NCBI RefSeq assembly: GCF_003626655.1
Contig: NZ_RBAN01000001.1
Coordinates: 1,116,001 to 1,180,000 of the forward strand
DNA from: Micromonospora costi
Lineage (GTDB): Bacteria; Actinomycetota; Actinomycetes; Mycobacteriales; Micromonosporaceae
Length of the DNA stretch: 64,000 nt
Direction of reading: 5' to 3'
Part shown: positions 52,802 through 60,977 of the stretch, piece by piece
Layout of the letters: the number at the start of each line of letters is the position of its first letter
How positions within the stretch are numbered: the stretch's first letter is position 1
The notes under the pieces: generated by a model
Databases searched by the model: none
Told to the model about the DNA's origin: nothing
Seen by the model: the letters and a program-made list of their open reading frames with translations, nothing else
Made by a program: the position numbers and the translations under genes

Positions 52802-53671
52802 TCAGCCGCCCTTGCCGATGATCGTGTCGGCGGTGCTCTGCACCTGTTCGATCGGGATGGCGAAGCCGATGCCGATCGAGCCGTTGCCGTCGATGGTGGC
52901 GATCGCCGTGTTCACGCCCACCACCTCGCCGCGGGCGTTGACCAGCGGCCCGCCCGAGTTGCCCGGGTTGATCGAGGCGTCGGTCTGCACCGCCGTGTGC
53001 CGGTTCGACCCCAGCCGCACCTGGCGGTTCAGGGCGCTCACGATGCCGGCGGTCACCGTGCCGGAGAGGCCCAGCGGTGATCCGACGGCGAGGACCGGCT
53101 CACCGACCCGGGTCGAACCCGGTTTGGCCAGCGGCAACGGCGAGAGCCCCGCGGACGGCGGCACCTTGAGCACCGCCAGGTCGCTGCCCGGCTCCCGGCC
53201 GACAACCTCCGCGGTGTAGCGGCGACCGTCGGGCAGCTCCACGGTGACCGAGCCACCGCCGCCCTTGGCCAGGATGTGGTCGTTGGTGATGATGTGCTGC
53301 ACGTCGTCGATCGCGAAGCCTGATCCGCTGGCCGCCGCGCCGCCGGAGCCGCCACCACCGACCATCACGGACACCACGCCGGGCACGGTCCGCTCCGCGG
53401 CGGTGACCAGCTCCGCCGGCACCGGCGCGGCGGAGGCCGCCGACTCACCCGGGGCGCCGCCGCGGCTGGCCACCCAGCCCCCGGCCGCCGCGCCGGACAC
53501 GGTGGACAGGGCCACCACCGCGAGCGCGGCCCACAGCCGCCCCCGCCAGCGCCGGCCCGCGCTGTCCCGTCCCGACCCGGGGCCGTCCCATCGCCCGCGG
53601 CCGTCCGGATCCAGGTCCGGCGAGACGAACCAGGGACCGCGGGGCTCACCCAGTCCGGTCTGCACTGCCAT
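52802..53671 (-). CDS. Membrane-anchored trypsin-like serine protease (HtrA-type, no PDZ)
   Basis: A 289-aa S1C-type protease. One membrane helix (LWAALAVVALSTVSGAAAGG, 47-66) is followed by the catalytic domain with His132 (TNDHIL), Asp164 (SDLAVLKV) and Ser239 (GNSGGPLV). No PDZ domain follows, so it is shorter than DegP/HtrA. It acts outside the membrane, likely in protein quality control or signalling. ATG with GGAG 6 nt upstream. It lies 61 nt downstream of the MoxR-DUF58-VWA genes and may be co-transcribed. Confidence 0.92.
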   Translation of the reverse strand: MAVQTGLGEPRGPWFVSPDLDPDGRGRWDGPGSGRDSAGRRWRGRLWAALAVVALSTVSGAAAGGWVASRGGAPGESAASAAPVPAELVTAAERTVPGVVSVMVGGGGSGGAAASGSGFAIDDVQHIITNDHILAKGGGGSVTVELPDGRRYTAEVVGREPGSDLAVLKVPPSAGLSPLPLAKPGSTRVGEPVLAVGSPLGLSGTVTAGIVSALNRQVRLGSNRHTAVQTDASINPGNSGGPLVNARGEVVGVNTAIATIDGNGSIGIGFAIPIEQVQSTADTIIGKGG

Positions 53672-53732
53672 GCGTACTCCTCACGTCGGTGTCCTGCGGC
53701 GCCGGCCGGGCGCGGCCCCGGCCGGAGGTGCG

Positions 53733-54692
53733 TCAGGGCAGGCGGGAGAACCAGCGCATCGAGCCGGCCGCCGCTCCCATGGCGAGCACCAGGCCGAGGC
53801 CGATGAAACGGGCCGAGACGTCCTGCCGTTCGGTGCGGTAGCCGACCGAGGTGCCGATGTCGTCGTAGACCGCGCGTAGTTCTTCGCTGGTGGTGGCCTC
53901 GTGGAACATCCCGCCGGTCTCGTCGGCGACCGCCTGCAGGGTCTGCCCGTCCACCGGGACCTGTATCGGGCGGCCGCCACGGTCCACGAACCCACCGGGT
54001 GTGCCGAACGAGATGGTGTGGACGGGCACCTTGGCGGCGACCGCCTCCGCGGCGGCCTCCATGGGATCCATGCCGGACGTGTTCGCCCCGTCGGAGAGCA
54101 GCACGACCCGGGCCGGTGGCGGCTCCTTCGCGGCCTGGCTGTCCAGGCCCTTCACCGCGCCGAGCGAGGTGTTGATGGCCTCACCGATGGCGGTGCCCTG
54201 CACTCCGGTGATCCCCTCGGCCAGGCGCTCGATCCCCTCGTGCAGCGCCTCCCGGTCCGTACCGGGCGGCACCAGCACCGCCGCGCTGCCGGCGAACGCG
54301 ACCAACCCGACGTTGAACTCGTCCGGGAGCCCGTCGACGAAACGCTTCGCGGCGCCCTTGGCCGCGGCGAGCCGGTCCGGGTCCACGTCGGTGGCGAGCA
54401 TCGAGGTGGAGACGTCCACCGCCACCATGACGGTGGCCCGTTCCCGGGGCACCCGTACCTCGGCGGTCGGCCGGGCGAAGCCCACCACGAGCAGGGCCAG
54501 CATGGCCAGGAACAGCCCGGCGGGCACGTGACGGCGCCACGCGGGTCGCTGCGGCGCGATCCGGTCGAGCAGGCGCAGGTTGGTGAAACGGACGGCGTAC
54601 CGGCTGCGCCGCCGCTGCATCACGAGGTAGCCCACCGCCAGGGCGAGCACCGCGAGCAGCAACCAGAGCCGGCCTGGCGACAGCCAGGTCAC
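53733..54692 (-). CDS. VWA-domain membrane protein
   Basis: A 319-aa BatA-like protein. Two N-terminal helices (WLLLAVLALAVGYLV and LFLAMLALLVVGFA), a von Willebrand A domain with intact MIDAS DxSxS at 93-97 (VDVSTSM), and a C-terminal helix (FIGLGLVLAMGAAAGS). In moxR operons such proteins work with the AAA ATPase in metal-dependent assembly of envelope complexes. GTG start overlaps the DUF58 stop (GTGA), with GGAGG upstream. Confidence 0.93.
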   Translation of the reverse strand: MTWLSPGRLWLLLAVLALAVGYLVMQRRRSRYAVRFTNLRLLDRIAPQRPAWRRHVPAGLFLAMLALLVVGFARPTAEVRVPRERATVMVAVDVSTSMLATDVDPDRLAAAKGAAKRFVDGLPDEFNVGLVAFAGSAAVLVPPGTDREALHEGIERLAEGITGVQGTAIGEAINTSLGAVKGLDSQAAKEPPPARVVLLSDGANTSGMDPMEAAAEAVAAKVPVHTISFGTPGGFVDRGGRPIQVPVDGQTLQAVADETGGMFHEATTSEELRAVYDDIGTSVGYRTERQDVSARFIGLGLVLAMGAAAGSMRWFSRLP

Positions 54693-55702
54693 GCGCCACC
54701 TCCTCGGACCGGTCCGGCGGGCGCGGCCGCGAGCCGCCGCTGGGCCTGCACGTGACGCACGATGTCGGCGCACCAGTCCCGGTCGGTGCGCAGGGGAAGG
54801 TGGGTGGCGCCGCTGCGGCGCAGCGCGTGTCGTACCTGGTCACGCTGGGCGGCCGCCGCGGCCGCGTACCGTTCCCGCAGCCGCCGGTCGGAGGTGCAGA
54901 CCTCGCGGCGGCGGCCCGACTCCGGGTCCACGAGCGTGACGGTGCCGACGTCGGGCAGTTCCAGCTCGCGCGGGTCGGTCACCTCCACGGCGAGCACCTG
55001 GTGGCGGACGGCCAGGCGCCGCAGGGTCCGTTCCCAGGGTGGCGGCTCGTCGGGGTCGTCGGGCAGGCCGTCGAGGAAGTCGGAGACCACCACGACCAGG
55101 CCGCGCCGGTTCGCCACGCGGTGTACGGCGGCCAGCGCGTCGGCCAGGTCCGGCGGCGCGAGCGGGGCCGTCTCCTCGTCGTACCCGCCGGTGCGCGGCT
55201 CGGCCAGCAGGGCACGCAGCAGCCCGAGCAGGTGCGTACGCCCGCTGCGGGCCGGGAAGCGGCGTAGCCCCGCCGGTACGAGCAGGTGGGCGCCGAGCCG
55301 GTTGCCGACTCCCGCGGTGAGGAAGCCGACGGCGGCGACCGCCGCCACCGACAGTTCCCGTTTGTCCAGGTCGGCGGTGCCGAACTCCATGCTGGGGCTC
55401 GCGTCCACCAGCAGCCACGTGGTCAGCTCCCGGTCGGCGTCGACCTCGCGGACGTGCGGCACCGTGGTCCGCGCGGTCACCGCCCAGTCCATCCGGCGCA
55501 CCTCGTCCTCGCCCGGCCGGTACTCGCGGCTGCCGGCGGGTTCGCTGCCCGGCCCGGGCAGCAGGCCCCGGTACTGGCCGTGCAGCAGCCCGTCGAGCCG
55601 CCGGGTGACGGTCAGTTCCAGCCGCCGGAGCCGCCGGTCGGGGGCGAGTTCGGCGAGCCCCGGGTCGGCCGGCACGGCGGCGGGCGTCCTGCCCCGCCTC
55701 AT
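54689..55702 (-). CDS. DUF58 protein
   Basis: A 337-aa DUF58 protein with an atypical VWA-like fold. The characteristic motifs are REYRPGEDEVRRMDWAVTAR and TTWLLVDASPSMEFG, where the DxSxS element sits in the degenerate VWA. It is the middle member of the conserved moxR-DUF58-VWA cassette; both ends overlap neighbours by four bases. Client complexes are unknown in this organism. Confidence 0.93.
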   Translation of the reverse strand: MRRGRTPAAVPADPGLAELAPDRRLRRLELTVTRRLDGLLHGQYRGLLPGPGSEPAGSREYRPGEDEVRRMDWAVTARTTVPHVREVDADRELTTWLLVDASPSMEFGTADLDKRELSVAAVAAVGFLTAGVGNRLGAHLLVPAGLRRFPARSGRTHLLGLLRALLAEPRTGGYDEETAPLAPPDLADALAAVHRVANRRGLVVVVSDFLDGLPDDPDEPPPWERTLRRLAVRHQVLAVEVTDPRELELPDVGTVTLVDPESGRRREVCTSDRRLRERYAAAAAAQRDQVRHALRRSGATHLPLRTDRDWCADIVRHVQAQRRLAAAPAGPVRGGGA

Positions 55703-56745
55703 GCCGCCGCCAGGTCCGACGCCTGCTCGGGCTGGGCGGCCAGCCGTGGCGGGGGCACCGCCTCGATCAGCCGGTGCACCACCGACTCGGCCGTGACGCC
55801 GTCGGCGACCGCGTCGAAGGAGAGCACCAGGCGGTGGGCCAGCACGTCGCCGGCCAGTCCCCGGATGTCCTCGGGCAGCACGTACTCGCGGCCGTGCAGC
55901 AGTGCCTGCGCCCGGGCGGCGGCGACCAGGCCGAGGGTGGCCCTTGGGCTCGCCCCGTACGCCAGCAGCGGCTCGATCTCCGGCAGCCCGAACCGTCCCG
56001 GGTCCCGGGTGGCGAGGATGAGCCGGACGACGTACTCGGCCAGCGCGTGGTGGACGAAGACACGTTCAGCGCGGGACTGGAGGTGCCGGAGCCGCTCGGG
56101 GTCGAGCACCTGCCGGGGTGTGGGCCGGTCGGTGCTCATCCGGTAGAGGATGGCCAGCTCGTCGGCGTCGCTCGGGTAGTCGACCACGACCTTCAGCAGG
56201 AAGCGGTCCCGCTGCGCCTCCGGCAGCTGGTAGACCCCCTCCGACTCGATGGGGTTCTGGGTGGCCAGCACCAGGAACGGCGAGGGGACCGGATAGCTGC
56301 GCCCGCCGATGGAGACCTGGCGCTCGGCCATGGCCTCCAGCAGCGCGGACTGCACCTTCGCGGGCGCCCGGTTGATCTCGTCGGCGAGCACCAGGTTGGC
56401 CATGATGGGGCCCAGCTCGGTGTCGAAGTTCTCGCGGGAGGCCCGGTAGATGCGGGTGCCCACGATGTCCGACGGGACCAGGTCCGGGGTGAACTGGATA
56501 CGGGAGAAGGTGCCGCCGACCACGGTGGCGAGGGTCTGCGCGGCCAGCGTCTTGGCCACGCCGGGTACGCCTTCGAGCAGGCAGTGCCCGTCGGCGATGA
56601 GGGCCACGAGCAGGCGTTCGACGAGCCGATCCTGCCCCACGATCACGCGTTTGACCTCGGAGAGGGTCTCCTCCAGCTCGGCTGGTGTCGGTTCGGCTTC
56701 GACCGGGCTGGGCACGCTGGCCAGGGTGTCCGAGATGTCCGTCAC
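55699..56745 (-). CDS. MoxR-family AAA+ ATPase
   Basis: A 348-aa MoxR ATPase. Walker A GVPGVAKT at 59-66, Walker B VLADEINRAPAKVQSALLEA, sensor 1 LATQNPIESEGVYQLPEAQ, and a C-terminal helical lid. It acts as a chaperone-type ATPase with DUF58 and VWA partners. The GTG is preceded by GGGAAG; GATAAT (56784-56789, minus) is a good -10. First gene of the operon that runs to the VWA or protease gene. Confidence 0.94.
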   Translation of the reverse strand: MTDISDTLASVPSPVEAEPTPAELEETLSEVKRVIVGQDRLVERLLVALIADGHCLLEGVPGVAKTLAAQTLATVVGGTFSRIQFTPDLVPSDIVGTRIYRASRENFDTELGPIMANLVLADEINRAPAKVQSALLEAMAERQVSIGGRSYPVPSPFLVLATQNPIESEGVYQLPEAQRDRFLLKVVVDYPSDADELAILYRMSTDRPTPRQVLDPERLRHLQSRAERVFVHHALAEYVVRLILATRDPGRFGLPEIEPLLAYGASPRATLGLVAAARAQALLHGREYVLPEDIRGLAGDVLAHRLVLSFDAVADGVTAESVVHRLIEAVPPPRLAAQPEQASDLAAA

Positions 56746-57043
56746 GGTGCTTGCTTCCCGTGCCGGGTGGCGGCAAACGTCGGATTATCGGCGCCGGCCG
56801 GGCGGATCCGGTACGGGAGCGGCACAACCTGCCCGGCCGGGGGACGGAGGGCCCGGGGCGGTACGGGCGGCGCGGTCGGCCCCAGACCGGACTCCACGGA
56901 CAGGGCCGGTCGCCTCCCGGCCGCACGACGGCGTTGTGGCCGAGCACCGGGCGCGCCCTCGACACCCCCGGAGGTACGACGCCGCCGCGACAAACGGCGC
57001 GGCCCCCGCGCGTGGATCGCACGGGGGCCGACGCAGGGTGCGG
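56746..57043. other. Intergenic stretch upstream of moxR
   Basis: Between the moxR start and the end of the secreted-protein gene. It carries the moxR -10 (56784-56789) and otherwise no feature that I can support; a CGCACGGGGG-rich hairpin near 57000-57030 may terminate transcription from the right. Confidence 0.4.
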
Positions 57044-57547
57044 TCAGGAGGTGTGGACGACGAGGTGGAACGGCAGGTCGGCCGGGGTGCCGGCGGAGTT
57101 GCGGGTCTGCACGAACACACCGTTGGGCGTGCTGAGCCGCGGAGCCACGGACACCTCCCCGGCGGGCGGGACGCAGCAGGCGTCGCCCCGGCCGATGGTC
57201 GCCACGTAGACGCCGGAGGTGACGATGAAGCCGAACTGGACCTCGTACTGGCCCGTGCCGTACTTGATGACGGTGCCGGTGCCACGCGCCTTGGTGCCGT
57301 TGGCGTTGACGACGACGATGGTGGCGGTGGCCGCCAGGGTGCTCACGTTCGACTTGAGGGCGGCCCGCGAGAGGCGGGCCGATTCCGCCGAGACCGGCGG
57401 CTGGGAGTTGGTGCCGCGCGCCGCCGGCTGGACGGCTTCGGGCGCCTTCGCCGCCGGCTGGGCGACGGCGATCCCGCCCCCGGCCAGGGTGAGGCCCAGG
57501 ACCGCGAACGCGACCGCGGCCGCCTTGCGTCGGAAGGATGTGGTCAT
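57044..57547 (-). CDS. Small secreted protein of unknown function
   Basis: A 167-aa protein with a Sec signal peptide (FRRKAAAVAFAVLGLTLAGG ... AVAQ, cleaved near residue 30) and a Thr/Val-rich beta-type mature domain (ATATIVVVNANGTKARGTG, GQYEVQFGFIVTSGVYVATI). An adjacent CC pair (GDACCVPP) is notable. It resembles small Micromonospora secreted proteins of unknown role. The ATG at 57547 is preceded by AGGGGGA. Confidence 0.75.
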   Translation of the reverse strand: MTTSFRRKAAAVAFAVLGLTLAGGGIAVAQPAAKAPEAVQPAARGTNSQPPVSAESARLSRAALKSNVSTLAATATIVVVNANGTKARGTGTVIKYGTGQYEVQFGFIVTSGVYVATIGRGDACCVPPAGEVSVAPRLSTPNGVFVQTRNSAGTPADLPFHLVVHTS

Positions 57548-57938
57548 GACAGGTCCCCCTTGTGTGACCATGCGAATTCGGCCGACCCGCGGGGCGGGAC
57601 GGATGATGCCATTTACCGATCGTCGAGCGACCCCGGCGATAAATCGTCGAAGAATAGGATCAAGCGCACCTTCGCTACTGAACTCCTCGACGATCTAGAC
57701 CCCGGCTGACCAGCTATTACTACTGACAGTTGTGAGGCTTCGACCAGGTGGAACGTAGCACCGCAAAAAGCTGGGCGTCAATAGTCGTGACCGCGCTCGA
57801 CAGTGTCGAAAATCCGCGTCCGGAATTGTGAAATGTGAGCCGGAGGCCATTCACAAAATTGTCGCCCGGCGGGACGCGGCGGGTCGCCCGACATCACGTC
57901 GGGGCCCGGATCCCGGGGCCCTGGGATAGGTTGCTCGC
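57548..57938. other. Intergenic stretch between divergent genes
   Basis: A 391-bp, relatively AT-rich region that separates the secreted-protein gene (minus) from the EEP gene (plus). No ORF in it is convincing. It ends in TAGGTT (57927-57932), 6 nt from the GTG at 57939, a leaderless-type -10. Confidence 0.5.
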
Positions 57939-58931
57939 GTGATCGTCGATCTCCGGGAACGGCCGCCGCGCAACCGAGCCCGGGTTATCGGCATCCTCTG
58001 CTGGCTCGCGGTGGCACCCGGCGCGGCGTGGGCCGTGCTCCGGCTCGCCGGCCTGGACCGTGGCCCGCTGGTGCAGGCGCTCGCCTTCACGCCGTACGTC
58101 GCGGCCTGGAGCCCGATCCCGCTGGTGCTGGCGCTCGCCCTACGGCGCCGCTGGCCGGCGCTGGTCGCGGCGGTGGCCGCCGTGGCGCTGGTGGCGGTGG
58201 TCGCGCCCCGGGGGCTCGCCTCGTCCCCACCGCGGGCGGCCGGACCGACCGTACGGCTGCTCACCGCCAACCTGCTCGCCGGCGGCGCCGCACCCGACAC
58301 CCTCGTCGACCTGGTCCGCCGGCACCGGGTCGACGTGCTGGTGGTGCAGGAGTTCACCCCGCGGGCGCAGGCCGACCTCGACCGCCTGGGGCTGGACCGG
58401 CTGCTGCCGTACCGGCAGCTCAACCCCCTCGACGGCACGCCCGGTTCCGGCCTCTACGCGCGCTTCCCGATCGGCGACGTGGGCGTGCGGCGGCACCGCG
58501 GCGCCTGGGGCTTCACGCAGGCGTACGGCACGGTCGCGGTGCCGGGCGGCCCGCCGGTACGGGTGGAGTCCGCGCACCCGGCCGCGCCGTACGCGCCCGA
58601 CCAGGTCGGGTTCTGGCGCGCCGACCTCGCGGCGCAGCCACCGGCCACTCCGGACGGAGAACTGCGGATCCTGGCCGGCGACTTCAACGCGACCCTCGAC
58701 CACAGCCCGCTGCGCGCCCTGCTCCGCACCGGTTACGTCGACGCGGCCGACGCCACGGGTCGGGGGTTGGTGGGCACCTGGGGCCCGTACGACGGCGACC
58801 CGATCCCCCCGGTCACCATCGACCACGTCCTGGTCGACCGCCGCATCGCCGCCCGCACGGTCGAGGTGCTGACCCTCCCCGGCACCGACCACCGCCCCGT
58901 CCTGGCCACCCTCCAGCTCCCCGCCCCCTGA
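57939..58931 (+). CDS. Membrane-anchored endonuclease/exonuclease/phosphatase protein
   Basis: A 330-aa protein. Two or three N-terminal helices (GILCWLAVAPGAAWAVLRLA, PLVLALALRRRW, LVAAVAAVALVAVVA) precede an EEP domain: LLTANLLAGGA, VVQEFTP, VESAHPAAPY, LAGDFNATLDHSPLR, TIDHVLVD and TDHRPVLATL. The metal-binding Glu, Asp/Asn and His residues are conserved. The substrate is unknown; such proteins are phosphodiesterases at the membrane surface. GTG start with a leaderless-type -10. Confidence 0.9.
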   Translation: MIVDLRERPPRNRARVIGILCWLAVAPGAAWAVLRLAGLDRGPLVQALAFTPYVAAWSPIPLVLALALRRRWPALVAAVAAVALVAVVAPRGLASSPPRAAGPTVRLLTANLLAGGAAPDTLVDLVRRHRVDVLVVQEFTPRAQADLDRLGLDRLLPYRQLNPLDGTPGSGLYARFPIGDVGVRRHRGAWGFTQAYGTVAVPGGPPVRVESAHPAAPYAPDQVGFWRADLAAQPPATPDGELRILAGDFNATLDHSPLRALLRTGYVDAADATGRGLVGTWGPYDGDPIPPVTIDHVLVDRRIAARTVEVLTLPGTDHRPVLATLQLPAP

Positions 58932-58947
58932 CAGACCTTCCTCGACT

Positions 58948-59024
58948 CGTCGATCATGCAGCTGTGGTGGTGGATGAAACAGGCAAAGCGTCATCCTTCG
59001 CCCACCACAACTCCATGATCGACG
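58948..59024. repeat. REP-like palindrome, copy 3
   Basis: Arms 58948-58970 (CGTCGATCATGCAGCTGTGG plus TGG) and 59002-59024 match with 2 mismatches in 23; an inner GGATGA/TCATCC pair adds a second stem. It lies between the convergent EEP and cimA ends and may also act as a terminator. Confidence 0.75.
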
Positions 59025-59040
59025 GGGGTGGGTGGGTCGG

Positions 59041-60624
59041 TCAGACCTTCGTCCGGGCCAGGCCGTACGTGAGGGCGTCGACGAGAGCGTGCCAGCTGGC
59101 CTCCACCACGTTCGGGTGGACACCCACGGTCGTCCAGTCCCGGCCCGCGTCGTCGGCGGTCTCCAGCAGCACCCGGGTCACCGCGCCGGTGCCGCTGCTG
59201 CCCTCCAGGATGCGCACCTTGAAGTCCGCCAGCTCGAAGCCGCGCAGCTCCGGATAGTGCCGGGCCAGCGCCACGCGCAGCGCCTCGTCCAGGGCGTTGA
59301 CCGGGCCGTTCCCCTCGGCCGTGGCGATCACGCGCTCGCCGCGTACCCGGATCTTGACGGTGGCCTCGGAGACCACGGCGCCGTCCTCCCGGTGCTCGAC
59401 CAGCACCCGGTACGACTCCAGGGCGAACGGCCGCGCCGGGGCGCCCTCCGGCAGTTCCGAGCGGACCAGCAGCTCGAACGAGGCGTCGGCGGCCTCGAAG
59501 GACCAGCCCCCGGCCTCCAACTCCTTCACGCGCTTCGTCACCCGGGCCAGGGTGTCCGGATGGCCGGCCAGGTCCAGCCCGAGCTCGCGGCTCTTGAGCT
59601 CGACACTGGCCCGACCGGCCATCTCGGTCACCAGGATCCGCATGTCGTTGCCCACCACCGACGGGTCCACGTGGTTGTAGAGCAACGGGTCGACCTTGAT
59701 CGCGCTCGCGTGCAGCCCCGCCTTGTGGGCGAAGGCGGCGGCCCCGACGTACGCCTGATGGGTGTCGGGTGCGATGTTGGCGATCTCGGCGATGGCGTGC
59801 GAGACCCGCACCATCTGTTCCAGGCAGCCCTCTGGTAGGACGGGCAGCCCGAGCTTGAGTTGGAGATTGGCGACCACCGCGAAGATGTCGGCGTTGCCCG
59901 GCCGTTCGCCGTAGCCGTTCGCGGTGCCCTGGACGTGCCGGACCCCGGCCTCCACGGCGGCGATGGTGTTGGCCACCGCGCAGGCCGTGTCGTTCTGGCA
60001 GTGGATGCCGAGCCGCTCCGGCGCGATGCCGAGCCGGTCGGTCAGGTCGCCGATGGCCGCCGTGATCCGGGACGGGAGCATGCCGCCGTTGGTGTCGCAG
60101 AGCACCATGACCTCGGCGCCCGCGGCGAGGGCCGTCTCGACGACCGCCGCGCCGTACGCCGGGTCGTGGTGGTAGCCGTCGAAGAAGTGCTCGCCGTCGA
60201 CGAAGACCCGGCGCCCCTCCGCCACGAGGTACGCCACGGTGTCGTGGATCATCGCGAGGTTCTCCCCCGCCGTGGTGCGCAGCGCGCGTTCGACGTGTCG
60301 CAGGTCGGCCTTCGCGACGAGCGCCACGGCCGGCGTCTCGGCGTCGAGCAGGGCGCGGACCTGCGGATCGGCCGTCACGGGGACGCCGGCGCGGCGGGTC
60401 GCGCCGAACGCGACCAGCAGCGCGTGCCGCAGGTCGAGTTCGGTACGCGCCCGGGAGAAGAACTCTGTGTCCTTCGGCACCGCCCCCGGCCAGCCGCCCT
60501 CGATGAACCCGACGCCGAACTCGTCGAGCAGCCGGGCCACGGCCAGCTTGTCCACCACCGAGTACGTGAGCCCCTCGCGCTGCGCGCCGTCGCGCAGCGT
60601 CGTGTCGTACACCTGGAATGTCAT
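59041..60624 (-). CDS. cimA: Citramalate synthase
   Basis: A 527-aa CimA-type enzyme that condenses acetyl-CoA and pyruvate to (R)-citramalate, a threonine-independent route to 2-oxobutyrate and isoleucine. The DmpG/LeuA-like barrel starts YDTTLRDGAQREGL (residues 5-18) and has HCQNDTACAVANTIA and GTANGYGERPGNAD; the C-terminal LeuA-dimer domain senses the end product. It could also be a LeuA paralogue, but the length and start fit CimA. ATG 60624 with GAGAGG upstream. The leader contains an attenuator and a leader peptide. Confidence 0.93.
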   Translation of the reverse strand: MTFQVYDTTLRDGAQREGLTYSVVDKLAVARLLDEFGVGFIEGGWPGAVPKDTEFFSRARTELDLRHALLVAFGATRRAGVPVTADPQVRALLDAETPAVALVAKADLRHVERALRTTAGENLAMIHDTVAYLVAEGRRVFVDGEHFFDGYHHDPAYGAAVVETALAAGAEVMVLCDTNGGMLPSRITAAIGDLTDRLGIAPERLGIHCQNDTACAVANTIAAVEAGVRHVQGTANGYGERPGNADIFAVVANLQLKLGLPVLPEGCLEQMVRVSHAIAEIANIAPDTHQAYVGAAAFAHKAGLHASAIKVDPLLYNHVDPSVVGNDMRILVTEMAGRASVELKSRELGLDLAGHPDTLARVTKRVKELEAGGWSFEAADASFELLVRSELPEGAPARPFALESYRVLVEHREDGAVVSEATVKIRVRGERVIATAEGNGPVNALDEALRVALARHYPELRGFELADFKVRILEGSSGTGAVTRVLLETADDAGRDWTTVGVHPNVVEASWHALVDALTYGLARTKV

Positions 60625-60701
60625 GGCGTGCCTCTCTCTGGACGGGGTGCGGGTAGCGGGGCGGTGGCCGCGGTCGGACCGGGCCGCCGGGAGCAACAAA
60701 A

Positions 60702-60727
60702 AGACCCCCCGCGGATGCGGGAGGTCT
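60702..60727 (-). terminator. Attenuator terminator in the cimA leader
   Basis: On the minus strand AGACCTCCCGC-ATCC-GCGGGGGGTCT, an 11-bp stem with one mismatch (arms 60717-60727 and 60702-60712), runs into TTTTGTT. It stands 78 nt before the cimA ATG, between the leader peptide and the gene, so it can control read-through. A second GC-rich hairpin (60728-60756) precedes it. Confidence 0.75.
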
Positions 60728-60756
60728 GCGCGCTCGGCGGAGAGGGAGCCGGCGCG

Positions 60757-60789
60757 CTAGTTGCTAATAAGGAGGGCGGTCCTGGTCAC
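60757..60789 (-). CDS. Leader peptide VTRTALLISN
   Basis: A 10-codon frame (GTG ACC AGG ACC GCC CTC CTT ATT AGC AAC TAG) located just before the attenuator. It has a Leu-Leu-Ile run with CTT and ATT, both rare codons in a genome of this GC content, the pattern expected when ribosome stalling on charged branched-chain tRNAs controls a downstream terminator. A Shine-Dalgarno is not obvious; leaderless initiation is possible. Confidence 0.65.
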   Translation of the reverse strand: MTRTALLISN

Positions 60790-60815
60790 GATGGGTACTC
60801 TGCCACCCGTCCGCT

Positions 60816-60834
60816 GATTTTGGGAAGCAAAATC
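60816..60834. promoter_or_regulatory. AT-rich palindrome upstream of the cimA leader
   Basis: GATTTTG-GGAAG-CAAAATC is a perfect 7-bp inverted repeat with a 5-nt spacer in an otherwise GC-rich region. It lies 27 nt upstream of the leader GTG, at the expected -35 region of cimA, and may be an operator. No known consensus is recognised. Confidence 0.55.
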
Positions 60835-60949
60835 CACATCCCGGGACGGCGTGGGCGTTCCCGTGACCGGCCTCACCGGCGGACCCGGGCACCGACGGGC
60901 GAGAATCGGGCTACGCAGCACACCCGCGCGGCCGTCAAGGAGGACACCA

Positions 60950-60976
60950 GTGCTCACCGTCGGTGCCGGAGCCTGA
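60950..60976 (+). pseudogene. Possible ahpC start remnant / mini-ORF before ahpD
   Basis: AAGGAGG (60937-60943), the best ribosome binding site of the region, precedes a GTG that opens only VLTVGAGA-stop (8 codons). AhpC proteins of actinobacteria begin MLTVGD, and ahpC normally sits directly upstream of ahpD. The frame ends one base before the ahpD ATG. The simplest reading is that ahpC was deleted, leaving its start, which now couples to ahpD; a chance match of five residues is not excluded. Confidence 0.4.
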
Positions 60977-60977
60977 C

